From Ophioderma brevispina (taxonomy: Eukaryota; Echinodermata; Ophiuroidea; Amphilepidida; Ophiodermatidae): DNA of 64,000 bases. Shown one piece after another: positions 35,801 to 47,547 of this stretch. Within the stretch, counting starts at the first letter, position 1. Each line of letters opens with the position of its first letter. The translations under genes and the position numbers were made by a program. The DNA lies in NCBI GenBank assembly GCA_023653785.1, contig JAMKCH010019751.1:18067-82066 (forward strand). The letters run 5' to 3'. The notes under the pieces are model-generated. The model saw only the letters and a program-made list of their open reading frames with translations. It made no database searches and was not told the DNA's origin.

Positions 35801-36611
35801 TACATTGACATATTCCAAATTACGCACCCCATTTTGGAAAAATCCCAACTTCATGGACAGAGACCCACTTGAAGATTTGTTACAATTCCTGCTTAGTTCC
35901 CGGGTTAAAGGTCTTTCTATGAACCTAAAAATGCATTACAGCTAAAGATAAATATTCTGAATTAAAGGTGCAACAAGAGATTTCAAGTCCATCATATTTT
36001 ATTTGACATGTAGTGATTTCATATAGACTAGACCTTCAATGATCCCCTACCTTCTATTTGGTTACAGAAATGACTTAAAATGAAAAAAAAGTGACTTTGA
36101 TGTGGGTCTTCCAATGTGTAATCAAACAGGCATGTTTTCTATCATTCCTCGGACAAGACACATGTGTGTGTCTACAAACTTTGTCAATTTCTTGCACCTG
36201 TAAGCCAAAGTTGCATCTTACTGAATAATTGCTATCAAAAGTAGGGATACTTTTGCGTAATACCGATCAATGTCACATTTGAGTCTCAACCCATATGCTT
36301 AAATATTTCAATAGCAAACATAGGCTGAATTTGCTCGCTCCTATAAAAAATTAAGAAATTTTCACAATTTTTGTACCAAGAAACAGTTCTCAGCTTAATC
36401 CTTACAGATGGGCTTATTTTTGATATGAAGCTTACACCAGTGCCAAAGCAGAAGATGGAATAATGAAATGACAGAAGGAATAAATAATGAAATTCGAACC
36501 TGTCACCTTTAAAAGATCTCCAATAGTCAATTCCATTGGCCTTGCAACATTTGATCTAAATGTTTTTTTACCGGTGTGAAAGTATCTAGTCCGGCAGTAA
36601 CGAGGAGGGTT

Positions 36612-36690
36612 ATATATATGTGTGTGTGTGTGTGTGTGTTTGTGTGTGGTGATAGAGAGAGAGAGAGCGGGAGAGATAGAGAAGGGTTGG
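36612..36690 (+). repeat. TG/AG microsatellite in copy C
   Basis: TATATATGTGTGTGTG tract followed by GAGAGAGAGA. It is the positional counterpart of 31780-31850. Confidence 0.8.
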
Positions 36691-37139
36691 ATGAGGTTTG
36701 GTTGAAATAGGAAGAAAGTTAACAGTCCATGGCCCGATCGCAAATAGCCTCTTCCCCAGAAACCCGGATTTTACCGAAGTAGTCAACATTTTGGTATCAG
36801 AAGAAAGCTAGCTATTTTTCTCAATTACCCCCCACCCTGTGAACTGTGTGTTCCACAGGAAGTGTTTGGTTGGAAGTTATGAGCGAAATGTTTCCCAATT
36901 TGGTCGACCATATTAATTTAACACAGGACTCTATGTGAGCTACAAATCGCGTTTGTTAGCTCTCGTCAAAACGGGTTGAAACATATCGGCGCGAAACTTC
37001 CAGATGGGTTTGGATTGAAGTCTGCAAATGGAAGGGTAATGTATTTCTCTCTCTCCACTCCCATGTTGTACCCGTTCAGGCTTTATTTTCATACACTGGA
37101 TTGATCAGCTATGATTCATGATGATCGATTAAAACAAGC

Positions 37140-37690
37140 AAAAAATAATGAGGAGATAATGGGTCGCCCTGGAATATACCACGTTTAAACTTAAAAAACG
37201 GCGCAGTTTTTCCTGTGGGCCCCTTATTTACCTTCGAGTTGGGGATAAAGATGTGTGACAACTGGATCGGTATTTGATTTCCTGTAAGTGTAAAGTGGGA
37301 TCAAATTACGGTCAACTAACTGTGCCGAAAAAAAGCATCAGCGAGATCAAAATAAGTCCTCGATATTTTTCCTTTTTTTAATATTTGCATGACTTTAATA
37401 TTCCCCATAACCACTGTGTGTTCGATGCATCCATTGATGCCCTTTAGGAATGCCTTTTGAGTACTATCGAGCAAATTATTTACAGCAAAGATATGCTGCC
37501 ATCCGATCCTAAAGAATTTGATGGAACACTGTTTCCGACACAGAGGTCAGAGATATCATGGGGATATCATACGGACGTTTTCAGGTTGATTGGTTCCCCC
37601 GGCTTTATGAATCAAATCACGTTACTTCAGAACCAGCTCTTTGAGTTGTCCGGTGTGCAATTAACTTGGTAAAGTGTAGCCAAGATATGA
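37140..37690 (-). pseudogene. Broken non-LTR reverse transcriptase segment, copy C
   Basis: Minus-strand paralogue of the segment at 32300-32830. It preserves in pieces DLIHKAGEP, NSVPSNSL, a LLD-type stretch, GCATCGAACACAC (the C.EH equivalent), YFDLADAF and the PLSP-equivalent region. Frameshifts fall at different places from copy B, so neither copy is intact and the breaks, or base-calling errors, arose independently. Confidence 0.5.
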
Positions 37691-37796
37691 TTGTTGCGGG
37701 CATTTCCCAAGTAATACAATTAGTCCATCGGGCCTGGAGCTGAAGTGGCTTTTTTGAGTTACAAGTTTTCTTATATCCCTAGCAGAGCACGTATAG

Positions 37797-37990
37797 GAAA
37801 TTACAGAATAGGATCAAACACTGTTCTTATCTTTAATACATGAGATTTCAACCAACTCCTTGCAGGTTATGTTCACATCATGCCAGTAACAAAAATCCAA
37901 ATATGAATTTTGAATGATTTCGATGTTGCGGATCAGCACATTGCTTGCTTATCCCTTTAATGTTCGGTTCAAATGGTACAGACAGCTTGA
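37797..37990 (+). repeat. Dispersed repeat abutting the array end, copy 1
   Basis: GAAATTACAGAAT, TCTTTAATAC, GCAGGTTATGTT, ATGCCA, AAATATGA.TTTTGA, GAT.AGCACAT and TTATCCCTTTAAT follow the same order at 52350-52530. It starts within three bases of the end of array copy C. Confidence 0.6.
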
Positions 37991-38477
37991 AAAGGATGAC
38001 TTTCTTATCAGCTGGTGAAAACAAACATGAATTATTTAATGACGTCAAATTAATGGAATAGGGCAGTTCTTTTTGGGCACCGGGCTGTTATTGAATTTGA
38101 ACACTGGTCCCATTTGAATTGTTTGCTACTTATAGAGTTAAAAATCCGTTATTTTTCCCTTGATATTTTGTATTTTTAATTCCAGCTATTCGTTTCGTAT
38201 TACTATGGAAATAAAGCCCTTGATAAAAAACGTTCCAGTCGCAGCGACTTCCAGTCGGGAACGGGGAGGAAAATTTTTCATGCTTCATGGTTCTTAACCC
38301 ACGGCTGACTGTTCAGTCAGTCAGCCGCATAGAAAATGGTTAAGGCCTTTTTTTTATTTACAAGATCAACCCCCCTAGGGTCTTTAAAAAATCTGTGGTT
38401 GATTAATACATAATTAGGCCTATCATCCGTCAAATTTCAGGCACTGAAAACCTATTAACGAAATTACAAAATAAAAA
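37991..38477. other. No gene seen; short hairpin
   Basis: CGGCTGACTG and CAGTCAGCCG (about 38297-38323) form a small stem-loop. Otherwise unremarkable. Confidence 0.4.
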
Positions 38478-38527
38478 AATTACATCGGGTCCCCGGACCG
38501 CGGTGTCGTCTGCCGTCGCGGTTTGGA
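38478..38527 (+). repeat. Dispersed GC-rich box, copy 2
   Basis: Matches 18855-18912: A run, ACATCGGGTCCCCGGACCGC, then GTGTCGTCTGCCGTCGCGG. Confidence 0.55.
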
Positions 38528-41500
38528 ATGGGGCCAAATGTCAAATAACGGTCACCAAGGGGGGGGTCCCCATGTGGTCACCGACATGTTACCCCACCCC
38601 GCCCCCTCTCCATCAAGTTAAATCACTCTAGCCCCTACGGAACTCATACGGCATGCACAATTTGACCACAGATACGACCAGAGTAATCCCCCTATGTGCC
38701 TTCTAAGCGAATGGCCCAATCCAAATATCATGCTTAGTGTTTTGAGTTACCTGCCAGATCACTACAAACTAGCACACCTTTGTTGTTTGGTCGTTTTTTA
38801 TGATAATACACAATATCCTATGAGGTGGGCTAATTAAATTTTGTTGCGGTCACCCTCGAAATGCCAGATGTCGGCCCAAATTGGCTGCCGTTTTGGCTAA
38901 GGACAGTATTTTGAGGTATGTCCCTACGTGAGCCCCAATCACCTTGTTTTGGTGTCCCATAAATTGAAGGTAATTTAATTATCTACATGATGGTACCCAC
39001 TTTTGTTGGGTGCTGATGCATGGAGCAACTAAATTTGTCAGGAAAGACCTCCTAAAATGTAACACATTGAACACCTACCATATTAACACTAGTGTTATGT
39101 ACGTTTTCTGTGATAAATACTTTCCAGGTTCCCTTAAAGTATGTAAAATATCAAGAAAACAATTTAAATGATACAATCAAAATACTATTCCATTGTTTGC
39201 TGCCTCAGAGTAAAAATAAAAAGGTAGATTTTTGGTCAGCAGTCTGCTGAGAAAAAACAAGTTCGGACACCTTATGACATTGGCGTTTTTTAACGTTTGA
39301 ACACTGGGGAGTCTGAAGTGTACAGGGATTTGCACATCTCCGAAGGAGTGCAAGATAAGCCTATCAGTGCAGCTATTTATCCTGAAAATGAGTCAGATCA
39401 TTCAAATAATCCAAGAACCTTTCACAGATTAAGAGTTCAGGACACGATGTGTCGATACTAGATTTCTAAGTATACTTAGCAGTTTCTTCACATTAACTTT
39501 GGAACGAAACAATTACAAACAGAGGATATAAGGACAAAATGCATATATGCCTTCATCATGTAGTATTGCCAAGTATGGGCAATATTGTAAATTGAAAAGG
39601 GTTTATCACATTTTTGGCAAATTGCATATTTGAAATGAACTAACTTGTAAGCAGTTGAGCATGCTACAAGGCAGTGTAGTGTAAGTAGAGTTCTATTTAA
39701 GAGCTATTGTAAAAAGTGGTTTTTTAAAGTGAAAACATAAGTCATTTTGGGATTCCGTGTTTGCCCTTTTGGATGCCTATTATTTACTTCAGAAAAGTAT
39801 GAAAATCTTAAAATTATATGAGCAAAAAACATTGTCCAGTAATGAGTAGACAGGTACCTGATCATTTTTATAAGCCGTATTACATGTTTATATAAGTTGT
39901 GCCTCTAAAAACTGTTGTGTTGTGATTGTTACAGATTTTATTTGGGCCACATAACCTTTTTACCTTTTACTAAATTTGTAAAGCGGCCTTTTTTCACCAG
40001 TGTGCATGTTTCATAGGGACAAAGTCCTTCAAAGTAATAAGTACTCATGAATATGAATGTTTCATTGATGTAGAAAAATGTCTCTCTTTTCTTGATTTCT
40101 TTTTGCGTAAAAAATGGTAAAAAACTACTGTTTTGCTGCATTATCCCACTTAAACCACCTTCAAATCCACCAAGAATGGTATAATATGTAGAGATTTTAT
40201 TGTTTTGATTTAAATGACACCAATCACATGCTGATGGAGGCGTGTCTTTAAAGCAGTTATCCTTAAACACATTGTTTGTCCAAAGCTATGCAGTTGCGGT
40301 CCGATCAACTCGGGAGGCCGCGGTAATTCTTGGGTGCAAAAGCCAGAAAAAATATTCATCAAATGTCATATTCAGCAGAGTTCCAAGACGGTCACAAGGG
40401 GTACTTGGACTATAGGACAACAAGTCCAACCACAATGTTGATAGCATTCTAAATCCTACTGAGTTCAAAGACTAAAAACACTTGAAGGATGACAGAGTAC
40501 AAAAAAAAAAAAAAATTTTAAAACTCTCCCAGTCAGTAAGAACCAAAGACCAGCATGAACTTGAAAGGAATCTACCGCAGTATAGCGAAGCTGAGTCCAC
40601 CTTCGTGACTGGTGTTTTACTTTTTATCTCTGACAAACCTATCATGAACTTTCTCAATGTTGATTGGCAAAGTTACTACGGAATGGCAATTGAGAAATTT
40701 CGATTTTAAAACCTAGCATGCAAATGAATGAAATTGCAATGCAAATTGAGATATTAACTAATGGTTTTTGTGATATATATGCCTCCTTTTATTGGCGAAA
40801 AGTAGTTTATTAACCCTTAGAGCAATCTATAGAGAAGAAAGCGTGAAGCGGGAGTTGGGAAAAAAAAAAAAAATTGTGCATTTTTCCAGTATGAGAATTA
40901 AAATAACACTCTAATGTGACCAAGGGAGGGGTCTTATAGATGCACACAACAAATCAAAGTTTCCACTCAGACCGCTCGAACGGAGAACCCCGCAGCTATA
41001 CAGCAATGGAGTAAAGCTCCAAAACGTTTCATGAAAGGTACGATTGCAAATATGTTTCCTGGTTGTGATGATTGATGATGCGTTTTCTGGCAAGAAATGT
41101 AGCGGCCGGTTGGTGGAGCGGTACCGGGTGCAGATTAAAGTGGTTTTTTGTTGTTTTTTTTACACGACTAGTTCTGTCTTGGTCAACGTCTGCGTCTGAC
41201 TTTAATTTAATCCGGGTACGATTGAGAGAAATTATGAGTTTCATTATTTTATTCGATTGACAGAAAAACGGAGGAGAGAAGAGAGACTATCACAGGCTTG
41301 AAAAAAGTACCTTTATGTAGCTAACCGGATAAATGTTGATGTTCGCAGTTTACCTTTATCCAAAAAATCCGCTTTACGGATTATATTTTTTCATTTATAG
41401 TAAATTGTCCCGGACTTTTTTAAATACGAATCTTTTCATACAATAATATCGGCCCTAATGAGTTAATTAGTAGGGTTGCATTGACCCCACCCTTGGGCAA

Positions 41501-42339
41501 CGAACGGAAGTCGTCGTAGGTAGAATATTTTTTGTAAACAAGTAGGCCCTACATCTCAGAAAATCGTCTGCATGCAAGATGCAAGAATTTTTACCAATCA
41601 TGTGTTTGGATGCCTTTCTAGAGGAATAGCTTCAAGGGACCAACCTTACTTTTCATATCATCGGAATTCGTTTTGGGGACAATATTCAAGCAATGGTCTA
41701 CGAGACAGGTCCACGACAACATATCAAGAGTTCAAACGTAATTGTTGCTTGTATTCTTAGGATTCGAGACAAGAGTGGTCCGCCGAGCAGTGTTACTGTG
41801 AGTCGCAAGTAAAGGATGTCATATCTAGAGTGAACAAATAGGAAAAACAGGGGAGGACACCGACAACTCTCGATTCGCCAAGAAAGTTATTGCAGACGAT
41901 TTCGACAAGACGGGACGATTGATGAGGTGCAAAATCTTAAAATAACACACGTCCGTAAGACTCATACGTTGTTATACAAACTTCTGCCTTAATGGAAAAA
42001 TGAAACCAAATTAAATCTGGAAGGCTAGCTGTTCGTACCTTCAAGATGCCGTCCTGGGGATGCCGTGGACCTAGTCTACAATATATCATCCTGTTTCAAC
42101 ATCATCCTTTCTTGAATAAGTTTAGTAATGACACTGGACACCACTGCTTAAAAAAACCTTTTACAATATAGCGCATCTAGTTCTTTCTTCTTTTGACCTT
42201 CTGTAATTGTTCCAAGAATGGCCATGCTTCATCTTTGGCCATGATTATTTTTACTCTGATGGTGATTTGTCATGACGGTAATAGAATTATGCAGTTGCAT
42301 ATTTTTCTTCAAGGGGAAAGAACCAAGATGAACCTTTCC
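38528..42339. other. No gene recognised
   Basis: Mostly AT-rich. On the minus strand, frames of 110 codons (39938-40270) and 60 codons (40286-40468) follow each other, but I see no family motif. A-runs lie at about 40500 and 40860. The last few hundred bases (from about 42000) may be highly decayed upstream LINE sequence. Confidence 0.35.
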
Positions 42340-42774
42340 ACTATAGAGAGCTCAGATCATGTCTGAAGAAACGAACACCACCAAGTACACCTGGTCCGAC
42401 AAGAATTCCTAACAGTAATCTGGAAGGATCACGATCACGATGAAAACAGTTGGAAGTTTTTAAACACATAATGGTTCTCACTCTCTACCAAAGAAAGGTG
42501 ACCTCCAATAACCCCAAACCTAAAACAGGACCACTGGCCTCTAAGATCTATAACTCAATGCTGACTCAACAGAATCGCGTCTCAGATAGATCCCATTCTT
42601 AGATGAAACCGAAGGGTTTAGCAAAGCAGAACAACACTACCGATACTTGTTCGCAGAAGAAGGATCATGAAATTGAGAATTTTCCAAGAGAAAAGCTTCA
42701 ATTGTGTTTATAAACTTTTCCCAGGCTTTGAACAGTGGCAAACATAGGTAATGCGGCATAATCTTTACAAAACG

Positions 42775-43225
42775 CAGGGGGTCCAACCTTTGTGACACAT
42801 GGGCCGCATGTTGAATCCAATAACTATTGCGAGCCGCAAGCAAAAAAATCCGGGGGGGGTCTCAAGTTTGGTTTTGCTTCGGGACGTGCCTCCCGAAGTA
42901 GGACCCCATATCTATACCAATGGTAGCAGAAAAAAGGAACTAGGCATCGTATAGCTATACCAGAGATGAGTTTGGGGCCAAATTTAAAACAAATTGCCAG
43001 TTTTTCTTAGAAATATCGACACACCCGCCCCCCTACAATTGGAGGGTGCGGGGGGGGGTGGGATTTGTGTGTGTTTTTGTGTTATGTGGGTATAATTCTT
43101 TGGTTCTATGTGTGAGATATTTATGACATCTTTATTAAAAATCTTATGTGAGATATTTAGCATTTTGTTTCTGGGAATCTACGCGGGCCGCAAAGGCCCG
43201 CCGGCCGGGCATGTTGGACACCCTG
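42775..43225. mobile_element. hAT-like MITE inside the LINE
   Basis: Starts CAGGGGGTCCAACC and ends, in reverse complement, CAGGGTGTCCAACATGCCCGG. ATGGGCCGCATGTTG near the left and GCGGGCCGCAAAGGCCCGCC near the right complete the inverted arms. This is the CAGGGGTGTCCAA type of hAT terminus. The LINE reading resumes right after it as NYGVPDE. A clean 8-bp target duplication is not visible. Confidence 0.6.
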
Positions 43226-43321
43226 AACTATGGTGTCCCAGATGAGACTGTCAGAGCAATTGCCATCATCTAGCTTTGTGAAGAGCATGGATGGGCCAAC
43301 ACAGGGAGTTCCTAACAACTA

Positions 43322-44393
43322 CAGGGTGTCCCAGAATGAGTGTACCCATCGATACCCAAAATGTGTTATTTTTTTTCCATAGAAATAAAAAACATTAGGT
43401 AATTTGGTTTAATATCCAACTTAATTATACTGTAACCTTTCATAAGATTTTGAATCATAAAAATCGATAACCAAAAGTGAAAAAGAAACTTAATGGGGTT
43501 AGAGATGACGATTTCATCCGTTGGGCCAAGTGAAAAAAAATATACATATGGGTTACTTTTACCCTCTTTCTGGCAAGTAGTTTTTACAACATGCTTTAGT
43601 CCCTTCGGGGGGATTCGTTATTAAACACTCAAAACTTGTGATTTGTACCAATAGAGAGCTGTGGCCTCCTTTTCCTTCGATACCAAAATGAGTACTAATA
43701 TGCCCAGTACGACGTCAAAATGATGTCAAAACCTCGCTAGACAGTAAAAGTCTGTGGCAACACCAAGCTTAGGCCTATTAATACTATTTTGGTACTTTTC
43801 GGGAAGGAGTTAAAACACAAAAATCTATGTATGTATATTAAAAGATGGTCTTTTCCGGGATTAGAGCCAAAACCAGCTCTTAAAAATGATTAGTCTAATA
43901 TTTTGAGGCAAAATTGAATTTTCGCCGATAGTGCACTTTGTTTTTTCTGAATATTGACAATTTGTGCGCCTAACTAATTGGTCTTTATGAGTCACTGTGA
44001 TGCCAAAAGGGTAGCTGGTACTTATCTTGGTATCAAGGGAAAGAGAAAGGATCATAGCTATCTATTGCGTACCAAATCAAAAGTATTCAAGTGACTTAGT
44101 AAGAGATTTCCGAAGGAGGATAATGTGAATGATCAAAAAAGGTGGTAAGTAGAGGGAAACATCACACACACATTTTTTTTTTTCACTTAGCCCAAAGGAT
44201 ATGGACTCGGAACCTCTAACAAATAAGTGTATTTTCACTTTGGTTTAGTCCGATTTTTATGATTCAAATTTAGATGAAAGCGTTAACAGTAAATGAAGTG
44301 AATATTAACACCAAACTTAATAATGTATTGATTTTCTATGGAAAAAAATAAAAACATTTTGGGTATCGATGGGTACTAATCTTCTGGGACCCT
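43322..44393. mobile_element. TA-flanked long-TIR element inside the LINE
   Basis: Left end CAGGGTGTCCCAGAATGAG; the right end in reverse complement has the same start, with two bases lost in this copy but present in the duplicate at 46212. TA flanks both sides (43320-43321, 44394-44395). Arms of about 235 bases contain CCCATCGATACCCAAAATG, ATTTTTTTTCCATAGAAA, GAATCATAAAAATCG and AAGTGAAAAA in mirrored order. Taking out the element plus one TA leaves the LINE in frame, EFLTTTGITPGD. TA target and short CAGGG end suggest a Tc1/mariner-like non-autonomous element. Confidence 0.7.
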
Positions 44394-45868
44394 TACTGGA
44401 ATCACTCCAGGAGATAATATTGCTCCCTATCTCTTGTAATCGAGGTTGTTACCTACTGAGACGGTGTTTTTGACATCATGAACGCCAAGGGACTCACCAT
44501 CAAACCAAGCGTTATACGTCACCAAGTCAGCATATCACAGACCTTGACTATGGAAATGATCTGCTCTAAAACACCGATCCTGATATGTGGTGCATAAGAT
44601 CTTCTAACATCACTTGAGAATGCTTTGCAAAAGTCTGCCTACATCTAAATGCTAAGAAGACGGGATATATGACCGTCAATGAATGAGGAAGATAATCCTC
44701 AACCTATCTGCACTACATTACAGATCGGCAACCCAACTCAAGTACCTGGGGCCCTGTTGCAAAACAGCAAAGAAAGATTTCACTGTCAAGGCAAAGGCCC
44801 AACCTGGAATCTGTAATAAACTACACCAACAATGGAAATATGGTATCTCCAATTCAACCAAGCTGAAGTTGTTTAGAGCCTGTGTAGAGAGTATCCTGCC
44901 TGTTTATGAATATGAGACCTGGACCATGAAGGAAAGAGCTACCAAAGCACAGATATATGGAGATATCCCTCCAATCTCAGCTCTTTGCCAAAACGCCGAG
45001 CACGATAGCGGTCACTGTCATCGTGCGATTGACAAGTAGGTCTCAGACATCACACGTTGCGGTACCAGCCCAAATTGGTAGTGGCCTCTTTACTACATTA
45101 TGTGATTGTCGAGACAATCCAGCATGATCATCTGACATCCCCAGTTTAATGACGGGCAGCGACATTTGGCGTTACATGGTGGAACGCATCTCGGCTGCGG
45201 CAGCTTGATAGATCTCCAAGATTTGAACGTGCGTATCTGTGTGCGATTGTCTAGCATTGAAACAGTTTGAACGACCTCTGATGCTGCTTATTGCTGGATT
45301 GCATATGATGGCATTTAGGCAGTTTGCATCAAATCTTAATGGGATATTTAAGGAGTATGAAGACGCACACTTGCAATACTGAACAATCTTGATTTCTAGT
45401 AGCTGCATGGTTGGATGTGGGATAGATAGTTATAGGGCATCCCAGGTTCAAAATTCCAGTGATCCCAGTTGAAAGTTGTTCCATTTCTGTGACGGAACTA
45501 ACTGGTTTCAACTGTTTTAACTGTTTGACAATGGTCTTAACTGAGTTCAACTGCGTCAGTAAACACCTAGTTGAAAATTGTTCGATTTTCATTCACGGAA
45601 TCAACTGATTTAACTGGATTCAAATGGATATTCAACTGGATTCAACTGATTTAAACTGGTTCCAGTTGATATCAGGTTTGTTAAACTAGAATCAACTGGA
45701 ATATTTGACCTGGGATCTCGATACATATTATGACTGTAATGGGAATTTATAATTGATGACTTCAGTGAGTTCTATATATCACTTTTGTTGGGTCTTTTCT
45801 TGATAGGGCTACAGTCTGCTGTGAAAGCAGCGATTGCTTGAGTAGGACAGTGTGTTATTGGCACAAAA
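44035..45868. repeat. Tandem duplication unit D1 (1.83 kb)
   Basis: Runs from GGAAAGAGAAAGGATCATAG inside the TA element, through the LINE 3' half and the palindromic MITE at 45439, to AGGACAGTGTGTTATTGGCAC. It is repeated directly as D2. Confidence 0.75.
45439..45716. mobile_element. Palindromic MITE with TTCAACTG iterations, D1 copy
   Basis: The ends ATCCCAGGTTCAAAATTCCAG and CTGGAATATTTGACCTGGGAT are inverted copies. The interior repeats TTCAACTG, GGATTCAACTG and AACTGGTTCCAGTTGA many times, with mirrored GTGACGGAA and TTCACGGAAT. It lies about 230 bases 3' of the LINE stop. Confidence 0.6.
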
Positions 45869-46204
45869 TGGGAAAAGAGAATGATCATAGCTATCTATGG
45901 TACCAAAATCAAAAGTATCAAGAGCTTAATAAGAGATTTCCAAGAGAGGAGAATGGGATGCAAAAAAAAGCTTGGTAAGTCGAGGGAGAACACACCACAC
46001 ACATTTTTTTTTTTCACTTAGCCAAAGGATGGAATCAGCACTCTAACACAATTAAGTGTATTTTCACTTTGGTTAGTCCGATTTTTGTTCAAAATTCTTA
46101 TGAAAAGTACAGTATATGAAGTTGAATATTAAACCAACTTACCTAATGTATGATTTTCTATGGAAAAAAAATAAAACATTTGGGCTATCGAGGGTTACTA
46201 AATC

Positions 46205-47040
46205 ATTCTGGGACACCCTGTACTGGAATCCTCAAGGAGATAATCTGCTCCCTATCTCTTTGTAATCGAGGTTGGTTACATCCTGAGACGGTGTTTTGAC
46301 ATCATGAACGCCAGGGACTCACCAGCAAAACCCAAGCGGTCTAGACGTCACAAAGTCAGCATCTCACAGACCTTGACTATGAAAGGATCTCGGCTTAACA
46401 AACCGATTGATATGTGGTGCATAAGATCTTCTAACATCACTTGAGAATGACGCAACAGTTCTGCCTAATCTAATGCTTTAAGAGACGGAATATATGACCG
46501 TCAATGAATGAGGAACGATAAATCATCAACCTATCTGCACTACATACAGCCGGCACCCAACTTCAAGTACCTGGGGCCTATGTTGCCAAACAACAAGAAA
46601 GATTCTGTCACGCAAAGGACAACCTGGAATGCCTGGTAATAAACTTACACCAACAATGGAAATATGGTATCTCCAATCAACCAAGCTGAGTCTGAGCCTG
46701 CCCCTGTCGCATACGAGAGTATCCTGCCTGTTATATGGATATGAGACCTGGACCATGAGAAAGAGATAACCAAAGCACAGATTATGGAGATATCCCTCCA
46801 ATCTCATCTTTTGTTGCCCAAGCGCCGAGGCACATTTAGCCGGCACTGTCATCGGCGATGATCAGTGTCTCAGACATCCCACGTTGGCGGTTACCATGCC
46901 CAAACGGTCGTGGCCTCTTTAACTACCATATGGATGCTCGAGACATCAAGCTATGGGGATCCACTGACATCCCAGTTTAATGACGGGCAGCGACATTTGG
47001 CGTGACATGGTGAAACGAATCTCGGCTGCGGCAAGCTAGA
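46205..47040 (+). pseudogene. LINE RT 3' half duplicated in D2
   Basis: Second copy of the LINE segment 44394-45211, from the QGD-motif equivalent (GGAGATAATCTGCTCC) through ACCTTGACTATGAAAGG, in which the YADD equivalent is again lost, to CTCGGCTGCGGCAAGCTAG. It is more frameshifted than D1, with no long plus-strand frame. Confidence 0.6.
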
Positions 47041-47277
47041 TAGGAGTTTCCAATGATTTGAAAAGTGCAGGTCTCGTGTGCGATTGTCTAGCATTGAAAC
47101 ATTGAACGACCTATGATGCTGCTTTATTGCTTGGATTGCATTATGATTGCCAATTTAGGCGTTTGACATCAAATCTTTAATGGGATATTAAGAGTATGAG
47201 ACGCACAGCAATCTGAACAATCTTGATTTTTTTCTAGTAGCGCCATGGGTGGGCTTTGTGGAATTAGATAGTAAGAG

Positions 47278-47547
47278 GCATCCAGGTCAAAAAATTCAGT
47301 TGATCCAGTGAAAGTTGTTCCCTTTTCTGTGACGGAACTATGTTTCAACTGTTTTTTAAACTGTTTGAAAACTGTTTTTTATTTTTTGAAATTTCTGAGT
47401 CATCCTTTAACTGCAGTTGAAAATTGTTCCATTTTCCGTCACGGAATCAACCGATTCAACTGGATTATTCAACTGGGTCAATGGATTTTAACTGGTTCCA
47501 GTTGAAAACCAGTGAAACTAGAATCAACTGGAATTTTGACCTGGGAT
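47278..47547. mobile_element. Palindromic MITE, D2 copy
   Basis: Duplicate of 45439-45716 with CCAGGTCAAAAAATTCAG at one end and GGAATTTTGACCTGGGATC at the other. The TTCAACTG interior has a different iteration count. Confidence 0.6.

Larger units (their letters stand above)
32977..37794. repeat. Array copy C, tandem duplicate of B
   Basis: Begins at the junction GCACGTAT/CCATCC and repeats B from 28015 onward in the same order and orientation: AAACATGAGCATAATAATAAAG, TTAACGGCGGGAAG, CAGATTTTAAGCTATTTTC, AATAAATAATGAAATTCGAACC. It ends with ATATCCCTAG followed by GCACGTAT (37787-37794), the same words that end B. About 4.82 kb. The 197-codon minus-strand frame (33566-34159) is not open in A or B. 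Confidence 0.8.
42340..45211 (+). pseudogene. Non-LTR retrotransposon (LINE) RT relic, plus strand
   Basis: RT landmarks occur in order across frameshifts: KRTPPSTPGPT (42380-42402, the SPGPDG-type motif), KIYNSML and a degenerate GFR (42545-42630), IVFINFSQALNS (42701-42737, RT motif A with Asp replaced by Asn), NYGVPDETVRAIAI (43226-43268), TGITPGDNIAPYLL (44396-44437, equivalent to the QGD motif), LDYGND (44543-44560, in place of the YADD catalytic box), QLKYLGPC, RACVESIL, and a C-terminus ending ISAAAA-like before a stop near 45207. Two DNA elements interrupt it (42775-43225, 43322-44393). The catalytic residues are lost and it cannot be active. Clade assignment (CR1/RTE-like) is uncertain. 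Confidence 0.65.

Noticed and set aside
39938..40468. Minus-strand frames of 110 and 60 codons considered as one gene
   Set aside because: They are in different frames, no splice signals join them convincingly, and I recognise no domain. Left as unannotated.
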